A stretch of DNA of 64,000 nucleotides from Microbacterium sp. MYb62 (lineage in GTDB: Bacteria > Actinomycetota > Actinomycetes > Actinomycetales > Microbacteriaceae): contig NZ_PCOY01000001.1 in the NCBI RefSeq assembly GCF_002979475.1, forward strand, positions 372,001 through 436,000, in the 5' to 3' direction. Position 1 is the first letter of the stretch. Every line of letters begins with the position of its first letter. Below are positions 17,406-24,379 of this stretch, piece by piece. Both the position numbers and the translations under genes were made by a program. The notes beneath the pieces were generated by a model that was given only the letters and a program-made list of their open reading frames with translations, made no database searches and was not told the origin of the DNA.

Positions 17406-18221
17406 ATGAAACCCACCGCCACCCGACGTCGAGTGGGCGCCGCAGGTATCGTCATCGCCCTGCTCCTCGCCGTCGCGGCCGTCGTTCTCGGCGTGTGGCG
17501 ACCATGGACCCCGATGCCGTCCACCGCCCCGCTGGGAGCAGCATCCGACGGCGACCTCGGCACCTCCGCGGTGATCGCCCCCGCACCGCTCGTCCTGCCG
17601 GAGCACCCCACCGTGCTGGTCTTCGGCGACTCCTGGACGTACGGCTCGGCGGCGAGCGATCCGACCCTCGGCTACGCGTATCTTCTGGGCGACCTGCTCG
17701 GTGGCGAGACGATCGTGAACGGCGTCCGCGGCAGCGGATATCTCAAGCCGGGGATCGATGGACCGACCTTCGGGGAGCGGATCGCCGCTCTCGACCCGTC
17801 CCTGGCACCCGATCTCGTGATCATCCAGGGTTCGATCAATGACCGGGCCCAGGGCGTCGCCGGCTACCGCGAGGCCGTGAACGCCGCGTGGGACGCCCTC
17901 GCCACGACCTACCCCGAGGCGACGGTCGTGGTCCTCGGACCGGCACCCCACGAGCTTCCGGTCGGCGCCGCCACCGCGCGCATCGACACGGATCTGTCCG
18001 AGCTCGCCGCGGCCCGCGGCTGGTGGTACGTCTCCCCCGTCGCCCAGGACTGGATCACCGCACAGAACTACCTCGACGTGATCGACGTCGAGGTGGGACG
18101 CAAGCACCCCTCCACCGAGGGACACCGCTATCTCGCCGAGAAGGTCGCCGCGGCGCTCGACGAGCTGCGCGTCGCACCGGCCACCGAGGCCGGCGGGTCG
18201 GAGACCACCCCCGACGAGTGA
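17406..18221 (+). CDS. Secreted or membrane-anchored SGNH/GDSL hydrolase
   Basis: 271 residues. An N-terminal hydrophobic helix (residues 12-32) serves as signal or anchor. Block I reads VFGDSWTYG (nucleophile Ser), block III GSINDRAQG (oxyanion Asn), and the His/Asp pair lies in KHPSTEGHRYLAEKV. Family members are extracytoplasmic esterases or acyl-hydrolases, often acting on cell-wall or polysaccharide O-acyl groups. ATG 17406 has TACTCT (17394-17399) 6 bases upstream and TTTGCG 17 bases further, so the mRNA is probably leaderless. It ends 16 bases before the tRNA-Arg gene. Confidence 0.87.
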   Translation: MKPTATRRRVGAAGIVIALLLAVAAVVLGVWRPWTPMPSTAPLGAASDGDLGTSAVIAPAPLVLPEHPTVLVFGDSWTYGSAASDPTLGYAYLLGDLLGGETIVNGVRGSGYLKPGIDGPTFGERIAALDPSLAPDLVIIQGSINDRAQGVAGYREAVNAAWDALATTYPEATVVVLGPAPHELPVGAATARIDTDLSELAAARGWWYVSPVAQDWITAQNYLDVIDVEVGRKHPSTEGHRYLAEKVAAALDELRVAPATEAGGSETTPDE

Positions 18222-18237
18222 TATTGTCGATCGGTAC

Positions 18238-18310
18238 GCCTCCGTAGCTCAGTGGATAGAGCGCCGGTTTCCGGTACCGTAGGTCGCAGGTTCGACTCCT
18301 GTCGGGGGCA
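18238..18310 (+). tRNA. tRNA-Arg (anticodon CCG)
   Basis: 73 bases fold into a full cloverleaf: acceptor GCCTCCG with CGGGGGC (one T-G pair), D-stem GCTC/GAGC, anticodon loop TTCCGGT with anticodon CCG after U33, five-base variable loop and T-arm GCAGG/CCTGT around TTCGACT. Discriminator base is A and CCA is not encoded. The base pair 27-43 is a C-U mismatch. It reads CGG codons, which are frequent in this genome. Confidence 0.93.
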
Positions 18311-18362
18311 CAACGGAACACTGGACAGTCTGGGAATTCCCCGGCTTCCAATAGCCAGAACA

Positions 18363-18397
18363 ATAGCCACCTCAACTTTTGAGGTGGCTATCGTTTT
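18363..18397 (+). terminator. Rho-independent terminator after tRNA-Arg
   Basis: A perfect 13-bp hairpin, ATAGCCACCTCAA (18363-18375), loop CTT, TTGAGGTGGCTAT (18379-18391), is followed by CGTTTT. It lies about 50 bases after the tRNA and also insulates the hicAB operon from upstream transcription. Confidence 0.9.
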
Positions 18398-18490
18398 GCC
18401 AGCCCTCAGGACAGGGACCCACCCGGCATCCGCGGCGAGATACACGATCAGTCCTCTGCGCAACCGAATGCTCGAAATGTCTAGCCCGAC

Positions 18491-18520
18491 TTGACTGGTT
18501 TTGTCTAGAGCGAATAGACT
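18491..18520 (+). promoter_or_regulatory. hicAB promoter with overlapping inverted repeat
   Basis: TTGACT (18491-18496), 18-base spacer, TAGACT (18515-18520), then 6 bases to the hicA ATG, predicting a leaderless mRNA. An inverted repeat GTCTA (18503-18507) / TAGAC (18515-18519) covers the spacer and -10, and a second TGTCTAG copy lies at 18478-18484. This is where the antitoxin would bind for autorepression; the binding is inference. Confidence 0.65.
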
Positions 18521-18526
18521 ACACTC

Positions 18527-18721
18527 ATGGTCAGCGAACAGCCCACCCGCAAGATCGTCAAAGCTCTCCGCGATGCAGGCTTCCTCCCTGACCGTGCAGT
18601 CGGCTCCCACACCGTCTGGGTGAATGGAGGAATCAGTATCAGCGTCCCGGATGGGCATAAGACGATCTCTCCTGGAGTTGTTCGAAAGGTCAACAAGGCG
18701 ATTGAGGAGGCCACCAGATGA
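18527..18721 (+). CDS. hicA: HicA-family mRNA interferase toxin
   Basis: 64 residues, typical HicA size. It has the dsRBD-like HicA fold pattern KIVKALRDAGFLPDRAVGSHTVW with the catalytic His at 28, then ISVPDGHKTISPGVVRKVNKAI. HicA toxins cleave mRNA independently of the ribosome and are neutralised by HicB. The stop overlaps the hicB start by 4 bases, toxin first as is usual for this family. Base composition is visibly less GC-rich than in the surroundings, suggesting acquisition beside the tRNA gene. Confidence 0.88.
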   Translation: MVSEQPTRKIVKALRDAGFLPDRAVGSHTVWVNGGISISVPDGHKTISPGVVRKVNKAIEEATR

Positions 18722-19101
18722 ACAACTACAAGGTCACCATCAGCCGAGAGGGCAAGTGGTGGATGGTTGCGATCCCAGAGATCGACGGCCTCACTCAAGC
18801 GCGCACGATCAACGAGGCACACAAGATGGCGAAGGAGTACATCGCCGTCACGCTCGACGTCCCCTTGGATTCATTCGACATCCACGTTCAAGCTGAGCGC
18901 ATCGGAACAATTGAGCACGTCACTCAGATCCTCGAAGACATCAAGATTGAGCGCGCTGAAGCCGAGAAGATGGAGCGCGAGGCGAACGAGAGAGCTCGAG
19001 ACCTGGCGAAGGCTCTGGCCGCTCAAGACATCACGCTTCGCGATATTGGGGAACTGTTCGAGGTGTCTCACCAACGGGCGCACCAACTCGTGAAGTCCTG
19101 A
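18718..19101 (+). CDS. hicB: HicB-family antitoxin
   Basis: 127 residues. The N-terminal 50 residues show the partial RNase-H-like HicB fold (KVTISREGKWWMVAIPEIDGLTQ). A charged helical stretch (about residues 60-100, rich in Glu, Ala and Arg) links it to a C-terminal HTH, ITLRDIGELFEVSHQRAHQLV, that would bind the operator at 18478-18519. It neutralises HicA by direct binding. The long linker is longer than in minimal HicB proteins. Confidence 0.87.
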   Translation: MNNYKVTISREGKWWMVAIPEIDGLTQARTINEAHKMAKEYIAVTLDVPLDSFDIHVQAERIGTIEHVTQILEDIKIERAEAEKMEREANERARDLAKALAAQDITLRDIGELFEVSHQRAHQLVKS

Positions 19102-19284
19102 TGACGTCCTAGCAACGCACTCCACCCGAGAAGGCGGTCGACGAGAGCGCGCGAGTTCGATGCGGCACGATGATTCGTCTGCGTCACTTCCGGGCCCCCT
19201 GAGAGCGATGGCGGGCCAACGCACCGTAGAGGGGAATGCACGTGCGAGCCGGGGACTCCCAGCCCACCCGGATAGGCTGTTCGA
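19102..19284. other. Gap between hicB and a small predicted gene
   Basis: No recognisable gene. I found no copy of the tRNA-Arg 3' end that would mark a second attachment site, and no integrase. Its composition returns to the GC-rich chromosomal average. The only clear signal is TAGGCT (19273-19278) at the end, the predicted -10 of the next small gene. Confidence 0.5.
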
Positions 19285-19458
19285 ATGCCCCTCCTCTCGA
19301 TCGCCGGTTCGACGCGTGCCCCGCACCGTCTGCGCTCGGCGACGCCGATGAGGGAATGGATGCGATTCGTCCTGCACCCGGGCACGAACGGGTGGACCAG
19401 CGTCTGGGGCACGCTCTCGCACGGCGAGATCGCCGGCTGCCCGCCGCCACGGAACTAG
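19285..19458 (+). CDS. Hypothetical small protein (57 aa), probably leaderless
   Basis: An ATG at 19285 opens a 57-codon frame ending with TAG at 19456-19458. TAGGCT (19273-19278) lies exactly 6 bases before the ATG, the same spacing seen at the leaderless genes in this window, and an imperfect hairpin follows directly (19458-19484). The protein is basic at the N-terminus and contains MREWMRFVLHPGTNGW. I do not recognise a family. It lies in an otherwise empty 425-base gap before nhaA, so it could also be chance. Confidence 0.45.
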   Translation: MPLLSIAGSTRAPHRLRSATPMREWMRFVLHPGTNGWTSVWGTLSHGEIAGCPPPRN

Positions 19459-19484
19459 ACCACGCCTCGAACGGGGCGGTGGTC
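19458..19484 (+). terminator. Possible hairpin terminator after the small gene
   Basis: GACCACGCC (19458-19466) pairs with GGCGGTGGTC (19475-19484) with one bulged base. There is no strong T-tract afterwards (only TCTTG), so termination is plausible but not certain. It lies about 40 bases before nhaA. Confidence 0.4.
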
Positions 19485-19526
19485 GTCTTGCGCCATTCAC
19501 CCCTTCTCTCGCGTGAGGTCTTTTCC

Positions 19527-20819
19527 GTGTCCCCGAATCCTGCTCCTGCCCGTTTCTCCCTCGCTCCGCATGCGCTGTGGCAAGGCATCCGCTCGAACGC
19601 CCGCAGCGACGTCCTCGGCGGGGCGCTCCTGCTCGCGGCGACGTTCACAGCCCTGGTCCTCGCCAACAGCCCCGCAGCTCCCTGGTATGAATCGGTGCGG
19701 GACTTCACGTTCGGCATCCCCGAACTGCACCTCGAACTCAGCGTCGGCGCCTGGGCGGCAGACGGCCTGCTGGCGATCTTCTTCTTCGTCGTCGGCCTCG
19801 AGTTGAAAGAGGAGTTCGTCGCCGGGCGTCTGCGCGACCCTCGTCGAGCGGCCCTGCCGATCGCAGCGGCCGTGGGTGGTGTCGTGGTCCCCGCGGTCAT
19901 CTTCACCCTGATCAATGCCGGCAGTGGAGCGGATGCGCTGCGTGGCTGGGCGATCCCCACCGCGACGGACATCGCGTTCGCCGTGGCCGTGATCGCGGTG
20001 GTCGGCAAGTTCCTTCCTCCCGCACTGCGCGTGTTCCTGCTGACGCTCGCGATCATCGACGACCTCATCGCGATCACCATCATCGCGACGTTCTACACCG
20101 ACTCCATCCGCTTCCCGTGGCTGATCCTCGCACTGCTGCCGCTCGCGGGGTTCGCCGCGCTGGTGGCGAGAGGCGTGCGCGCGTGGTGGGTCCTGCTTCC
20201 GCTCGCGATCGCGGTGTGGGTCTGCATCCACGCGTCGGGTGTCCACGCGACCGTCGCGGGCGTGCTGCTCGGCTTCGTCGTCCCGGTCACGGCGACCGAA
20301 CGCGCCAGGGTGCGCACGGGCACCGACGACGCAGGGCGACCGGTCTACGACGGCATGGCCGCCCACTTCGCCGACCGATGGAGCGTCGTGGCCACACTGT
20401 TCGCCGTCCCGGTCTTCGCGTTCTTCGCGGCGGGTGTGACGGTCGGCGGACTGGAGGGGCTCACCTCCGCCTTCGCCGATCCGATCACGGTCGGGATCGT
20501 CGTCGGACTCGTCGCCGGAAAGCCGATCGGCATCCTCACGACGACATTCCTGCTGAGCCGCTTCCCGGCGCTCCGGCTGGACGAGACGCTGCGCTGGCCC
20601 GACCTGATCGGCATGGCCTTCCTCGCGGGGATCGGCTTCACGGTGTCCCTGCTCGTCGGAGAGCTCGCCTACGGATCGAGCTCCGTCGCCGACGAGCATG
20701 TGAAGATCGGCGTGCTCGTCGGATCGCTCGTCGCTGCGGTCCTGGGCGGGGTCATCCTCGCCCGGCGCAATGCCCGCGCACGGCGACGGGCGGCGCCCGC
20801 GTCCGCATCCGCGGTGTGA
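19527..20819 (+). CDS. nhaA: Na+/H+ antiporter NhaA
   Basis: 430 residues with about 11-12 transmembrane segments. Family landmarks are FFFVVGLELKEEF, WAIPTATDIAFAV and LTLAIIDDLIAI, the last with the paired aspartates that bind Na+ and protons. It exports Na+ in exchange for protons and supports pH and salt homeostasis. GTG 19527 is chosen as the start, with GAGG 9 bases upstream; the reading frame stays open upstream but without family similarity. It ends 73 bases from the convergent membrane-protein gene. Confidence 0.94.
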   Translation: MSPNPAPARFSLAPHALWQGIRSNARSDVLGGALLLAATFTALVLANSPAAPWYESVRDFTFGIPELHLELSVGAWAADGLLAIFFFVVGLELKEEFVAGRLRDPRRAALPIAAAVGGVVVPAVIFTLINAGSGADALRGWAIPTATDIAFAVAVIAVVGKFLPPALRVFLLTLAIIDDLIAITIIATFYTDSIRFPWLILALLPLAGFAALVARGVRAWWVLLPLAIAVWVCIHASGVHATVAGVLLGFVVPVTATERARVRTGTDDAGRPVYDGMAAHFADRWSVVATLFAVPVFAFFAAGVTVGGLEGLTSAFADPITVGIVVGLVAGKPIGILTTTFLLSRFPALRLDETLRWPDLIGMAFLAGIGFTVSLLVGELAYGSSSVADEHVKIGVLVGSLVAAVLGGVILARRNARARRRAAPASASAV

Positions 20820-20892
20820 GGACGGAGCGCACGCAGCGGCGGTCGTGCGCATCCGGCGCCGGACTCACCGCCGTCGCCCGTGCGGTCGCTGC

Positions 20893-22299
20893 TCACCACC
20901 CGGTGCTGAGCAGCGACTGCACGACGATCGCGAATCCGATCTGCAGACCCAGCAGCCAGCGACGCGTCGAGCGTCCGAAGAGGGCGAGACCGAGCGTCGC
21001 CCACGGCACGAACGGCAACCAGATGCGTTCGACCTCCGCCCGGCTCATGTTCGACAGGTCGGCGGCGAGCACCATCAGCCACCCGGCTGCGGCCAGCGTC
21101 AACAGCACGACGCGCGGATCCCACTTCGCTCCCCCGCGCCCGCCCGCCACGACGTCCCTCGCGACGAACTCGCTCCCGCGCTCGCGTTTGCGCCCGCCGA
21201 ACATCCCGACCGTGGCAGCACCCACGGCGGCGATCGAGGCGCCGATGGCGGGGCCGGCGCTCACGCCGAACGCGGCGAGATTTCCCCACATCCAATACTC
21301 CGGCGGTCGCCGCGAGGCCACGCCGTCCCAGTAGCGCTGCTGCAGCACGGGGAACGCCTCCCACCAGGCGAACCCGTTGATAGCGAACAGTCCGACGACT
21401 CCCAGAGCCGCCGCACCGGCGATCGGCAACGGCACCCACGACTTTCCCGCCCACAGGACCGCGACGGCCAGTATCCCCAGCAGCGGCAGGCCATACGACA
21501 GCATCACGCAGTATCCGAGCAGCAGCCCCGCCGTGAGCGACCAGACGACCCGACGTGCGCCGGTCGTCGCCGTGGCCAGGGCGAGGGCGCAGATCCCCCA
21601 CGCCGCGACCGCCATGAACAGGCCGTCGCCCGACACCGCGATCCAGATCGCGGCGGGGGTGAACACCAGGAAGAGCACGGCCCTTCGCGCGTACTCCTCA
21701 GCCCGCAATGCCCGCAGCGCGATCATGACCGCCATGACGGTGGTGGCCCCCAGCACCAGCACGACGAAGCCCGCGGCGAGCGCGCTGCCGAGCCCGAGCC
21801 GGACCAGGGCGACGAAGAACAGCAGCGCTCCCGGCGGGTGACCGGCGATGTGCACCGGCCAGTTGTCCGCGTGGGCGTAGGGGATGCGTTCGATGTATTC
21901 GCGCAGAGTGGCACCGACGTCGTCGACCTCCCGCGCGGTGCCCAGATACTCGTACCGATGGTCGAGGATCGTGCCGATCCCGTCGAGGCCGTCCACCGTG
22001 GCGAGCGCGAACAACCACAGTGCGGAGGCGCCGAAGGCGATCAGCAGAAGGTGCCCCCACCGCGCCGACGAGGCGATGCGGGGGCCCCAGACGAACGCTG
22101 CGATGCCGAGCAGGACCGCGAGCGGCGTGCCGGGCCCCAGCCGCGGCATCCATTCCGCGTGCAGCGGCGGGAACGAGTTCACCCGCACGTTCCAGCCCGT
22201 CAGAGCCGGGACGGCGATGGCGGCGGCGATCAGGAGGAGTGCCCCCACGACGCCCCAGACCGCCAGCCGCGACCCGGCGCGGAATCTCACCTCGCTCAT
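20893..22299 (-). CDS. Polytopic membrane protein, probable GT-C-type glycosyltransferase
   Basis: 468 residues with about 12 hydrophobic segments. A conserved-looking polar region after the third segment reads PYAHADNWPVHIAGHPPGALLF; acidic and His residues in such first loops are usual in polyprenyl-phosphate-sugar-dependent transferases. It is the last gene of the phosphorylase-epimerase-membrane-protein operon, overlapping the epimerase by 4 bases. By neighbourhood it corresponds to the integral membrane proteins at the M. tuberculosis Rv0535-Rv0541c locus, where Rv0541c was, from memory, assigned as the methylthioxylosyl transferase. The transferase assignment here is inference; hydropathy alone would only give an integral membrane protein. 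Confidence 0.6.
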   Translation of the reverse strand: MSEVRFRAGSRLAVWGVVGALLLIAAAIAVPALTGWNVRVNSFPPLHAEWMPRLGPGTPLAVLLGIAAFVWGPRIASSARWGHLLLIAFGASALWLFALATVDGLDGIGTILDHRYEYLGTAREVDDVGATLREYIERIPYAHADNWPVHIAGHPPGALLFFVALVRLGLGSALAAGFVVLVLGATTVMAVMIALRALRAEEYARRAVLFLVFTPAAIWIAVSGDGLFMAVAAWGICALALATATTGARRVVWSLTAGLLLGYCVMLSYGLPLLGILAVAVLWAGKSWVPLPIAGAAALGVVGLFAINGFAWWEAFPVLQQRYWDGVASRRPPEYWMWGNLAAFGVSAGPAIGASIAAVGAATVGMFGGRKRERGSEFVARDVVAGGRGGAKWDPRVVLLTLAAAGWLMVLAADLSNMSRAEVERIWLPFVPWATLGLALFGRSTRRWLLGLQIGFAIVVQSLLSTGW

Positions 22300-23360
22300 C
22301 CCTCGGCCCTGTCGCGCAGCGGTTCGTGCGCGAACTCCCGCACGCCCTCCTCGAACCCGACCTGAGGACGCCATCCCAGCTCCGCCCTGATCCGGTCGGC
22401 GGATGCGGTGATGTGCCGCACGTCGCCCATCCGGAATTCGCCCGTGCGCGGTGGCCGCTCGCTGCCGAACGCGGCAGCGAGCCCATCGGCGAACTCGCCG
22501 ATGGTGTGCGGCACGCCCGTGGCGACGTTGAACGCCCTCGCCGCCTCCGCCTCCGCCGTCTCCGTCCAGTCGAGTGCGGCGATGTTGGCGGCGGCGACGT
22601 CGCGCACATGGATGAAGTCCCGTCGCTGCTCCCCGTCTTCGAAGACCCGTGGCGTCTCGCCGCGTTCCAGCGCCGAGCGGAACAGCGATGCCACACCCGC
22701 ATACGGTGTCCCCTGCGGCATCGCCGGCCCGTAGACGTTGTGGTACCGGAGAAGGGCGGCCCTTCCCCCGCTCTGTGCCCAGGAGCGGGCCAGCAGCTCC
22801 TGCTCGAGCTTGGTCGCCGCATAGACGTTGCGCGGATCGCACGGCTGGTTCTCGGAGATCGACAACGGTCGCAGCGGTGCGCCGGTCCGCGCCGACAGCG
22901 GGTCGAAGCGACCGGCTTCGAGGTCGTCCCTCGTACGCGGTGGCGGCTGCACGACGCGGTCATCGTCGAGATACAGGCCTTCCCCGTAGACGACCATCGA
23001 CGAGGCCAGTACGAGCCTCTCCACGCGGGCCTCCGTCATCGCCGCGAGCAGGTTCGCCGTGCCGAGCGAGTTCGACGAGACGTAGTCGGGGGCGTCACGG
23101 ATGCCGAGCCCCAGGCCGACCTTCGCCGCCTGATGGCACACGGCGTCGACGTCGATCAGTGCCCGGGCGACCGCATCCTCGTCGCGCACGTCCGCGCGCA
23201 CGAACTCGACCTCGCCGCGCGGAGGGCCCTGTGCCGCCGCGTGCACGTCGGGACGCAGCGAGTCGAGCACCCGCACCCGCCACCCGGCGGTCAGCGCTGC
23301 ATCGACGACGGCGGAGCCGATGAACCCCGCCCCGCCGGTGACGAGGAGCCGCCCTGTCAT
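22296..23360 (-). CDS. Extended SDR: NAD-dependent nucleotide-sugar epimerase/dehydratase
   Basis: 354 residues. The Rossmann motif TGGAGFIGS opens the chain, an Asp follows beta-2 (VLDSL, NAD-preferring), and the catalytic Tyr-Lys pair is in NVYAATKLEQE with SSMVVYGEG before it. The C-terminal substrate domain contains RRDFIHVRDVAAAN. It overlaps both neighbours by 4 bases. In the proposed pathway it would invert a pentose carbon, for example ribo to xylo, on a nucleotide-activated methylthio-sugar. That step is inference; the family could also act on hexoses. Confidence 0.85.
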   Translation of the reverse strand: MTGRLLVTGGAGFIGSAVVDAALTAGWRVRVLDSLRPDVHAAAQGPPRGEVEFVRADVRDEDAVARALIDVDAVCHQAAKVGLGLGIRDAPDYVSSNSLGTANLLAAMTEARVERLVLASSMVVYGEGLYLDDDRVVQPPPRTRDDLEAGRFDPLSARTGAPLRPLSISENQPCDPRNVYAATKLEQELLARSWAQSGGRAALLRYHNVYGPAMPQGTPYAGVASLFRSALERGETPRVFEDGEQRRDFIHVRDVAAANIAALDWTETAEAEAARAFNVATGVPHTIGEFADGLAAAFGSERPPRTGEFRMGDVRHITASADRIRAELGWRPQVGFEEGVREFAHEPLRDRAEG

Positions 23361-24250
23361 GCCTGCTCCCCCTGCCCGTGCTCACCGCGACGAAGAAGAG
23401 CGTCGACGACGTCCGGCGCGAGTCGCGGCACGGCCTCCCTTCCGGTCGGGATCGCGTCGATGATCGCCGCGACGGCCGCGCTGAGCCGAGGCTGCGCTGC
23501 CGCCATCACGGCGAAGACCCGTTCCGCGGTCGCCGAGGTGTCGGCCTCAGCCTCTCCCCACTCGGTGTCGGTGTCCGTCACGATCGCGAGGTTCACGTGC
23601 GCGAGGCCCACCTCCGCGGCGAGGGCGGCTTCCGGCAACTGCGTCATGTTGACCAGCCGGGCACCCATCGCACGGTGCCAGTCGGCTTCCGCGGCCGTCG
23701 AGAAGCGCGGCCCCTGGATCACGACGCTCGTGCCGCTCGCGTGTACGCGTTCGCCGAGCCCCTGCAGGGCAGTGAACGCGATCCGGCGCAGGTCGGCGTC
23801 GTACGGCTCGGCGAACGGCAGATGTTGCACTCCCGATGCGTCCCCCGCGCCGTCGAAATACGTGTCCGCTCTGCCGTTCGTGCGATCGATCAACTGATCG
23901 GTGAGCACGAAGTCACCCGGACGCAGAGAAGCGTCCAGCCCGCCGACGGCGTTCGTCGACAGCAGCACCCGCGCTCCCCTGCGCCGCAACCCCCACAACA
24001 GCGGCCGAGGATCGACCAGGTGCGGCGGCACCCGGTGCCCGACACCGTGGCGCGGTGCGAAGCCCACCGTGCGCCCGCTCAGCCGCCCTGTCACGATTTC
24101 GGGGATCGTCCCCCACGGCGACACGCTGGGCGGAACGACCGCCCGGTCGACGAGGTCGAGCGTCTCGAAGCCCGACCCCCCGATGACCGCGATCTCGATC
24201 TCCGCGCTGTCTCTCTCCGCGCCCGAGGCTCCCTGCACTACATCGCTCAT
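23357..24250 (-). CDS. 5'-methylthioadenosine phosphorylase-like nucleoside phosphorylase
   Basis: 297 residues. The phosphate site GGSGFE opens the domain; NAVGGLDASLRPGDFVLTDQ, VIQGPRFSTAAEADWHRAMG and VNMTQLPEAALAAE are the MTAP-type purine and ribose binding regions. It would cleave MTA to adenine and 5-methylthioribose-1-phosphate. Linked to an epimerase and glycosyltransferase, it is better placed to supply a sugar precursor than for methionine salvage, none of whose other genes is here. ATG 24250 is chosen; the preceding GTG is an alternative. CAGTCT (24257-24262) lies 6 bases upstream. Confidence 0.88.
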   Translation of the reverse strand: MSDVVQGASGAERDSAEIEIAVIGGSGFETLDLVDRAVVPPSVSPWGTIPEIVTGRLSGRTVGFAPRHGVGHRVPPHLVDPRPLLWGLRRRGARVLLSTNAVGGLDASLRPGDFVLTDQLIDRTNGRADTYFDGAGDASGVQHLPFAEPYDADLRRIAFTALQGLGERVHASGTSVVIQGPRFSTAAEADWHRAMGARLVNMTQLPEAALAAEVGLAHVNLAIVTDTDTEWGEAEADTSATAERVFAVMAAAQPRLSAAVAAIIDAIPTGREAVPRLAPDVVDALLRRGEHGQGEQA

Positions 24251-24293
24251 CACCCCAGACTGCGCGAGCGGCAGCCATCCAGGACACCGATTT

Positions 24294-24336
24294 CCTTACA
24301 CCGCGATGACATCTGACTCGTCATCACTCTGTAAGG
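24294..24336. promoter_or_regulatory. Nested double dyad between the divergent phosphorylase and oxidoreductase genes
   Basis: Outer arms CCTTACA (24294-24300) and TGTAAGG (24330-24336) enclose inner arms GATGAC (24305-24310) and GTCATC (24320-24325), with 4-base gaps on both sides. The centre (24315) is 53 bp from the near edge of each predicted -10, CAGTCT (24257-24262) and CATACT (24368-24373), so the arrangement is symmetric for both promoters. The CCTTAC half recurs before the glycosyltransferase gene (27898-27903). Confidence 0.65.
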
Positions 24337-24379
24337 GGATCGGCGCCGCCGCGCCGAAGCCGCTTCGCATACTGGGGGC

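Noticed and set aside
18128..18658. Minus-strand frame containing CPRQESNLRP
   Set aside because: It is the well-known spurious translation across a tRNA gene on the opposite strand; real genes (SGNH hydrolase, tRNA-Arg, hicA) occupy this DNA.
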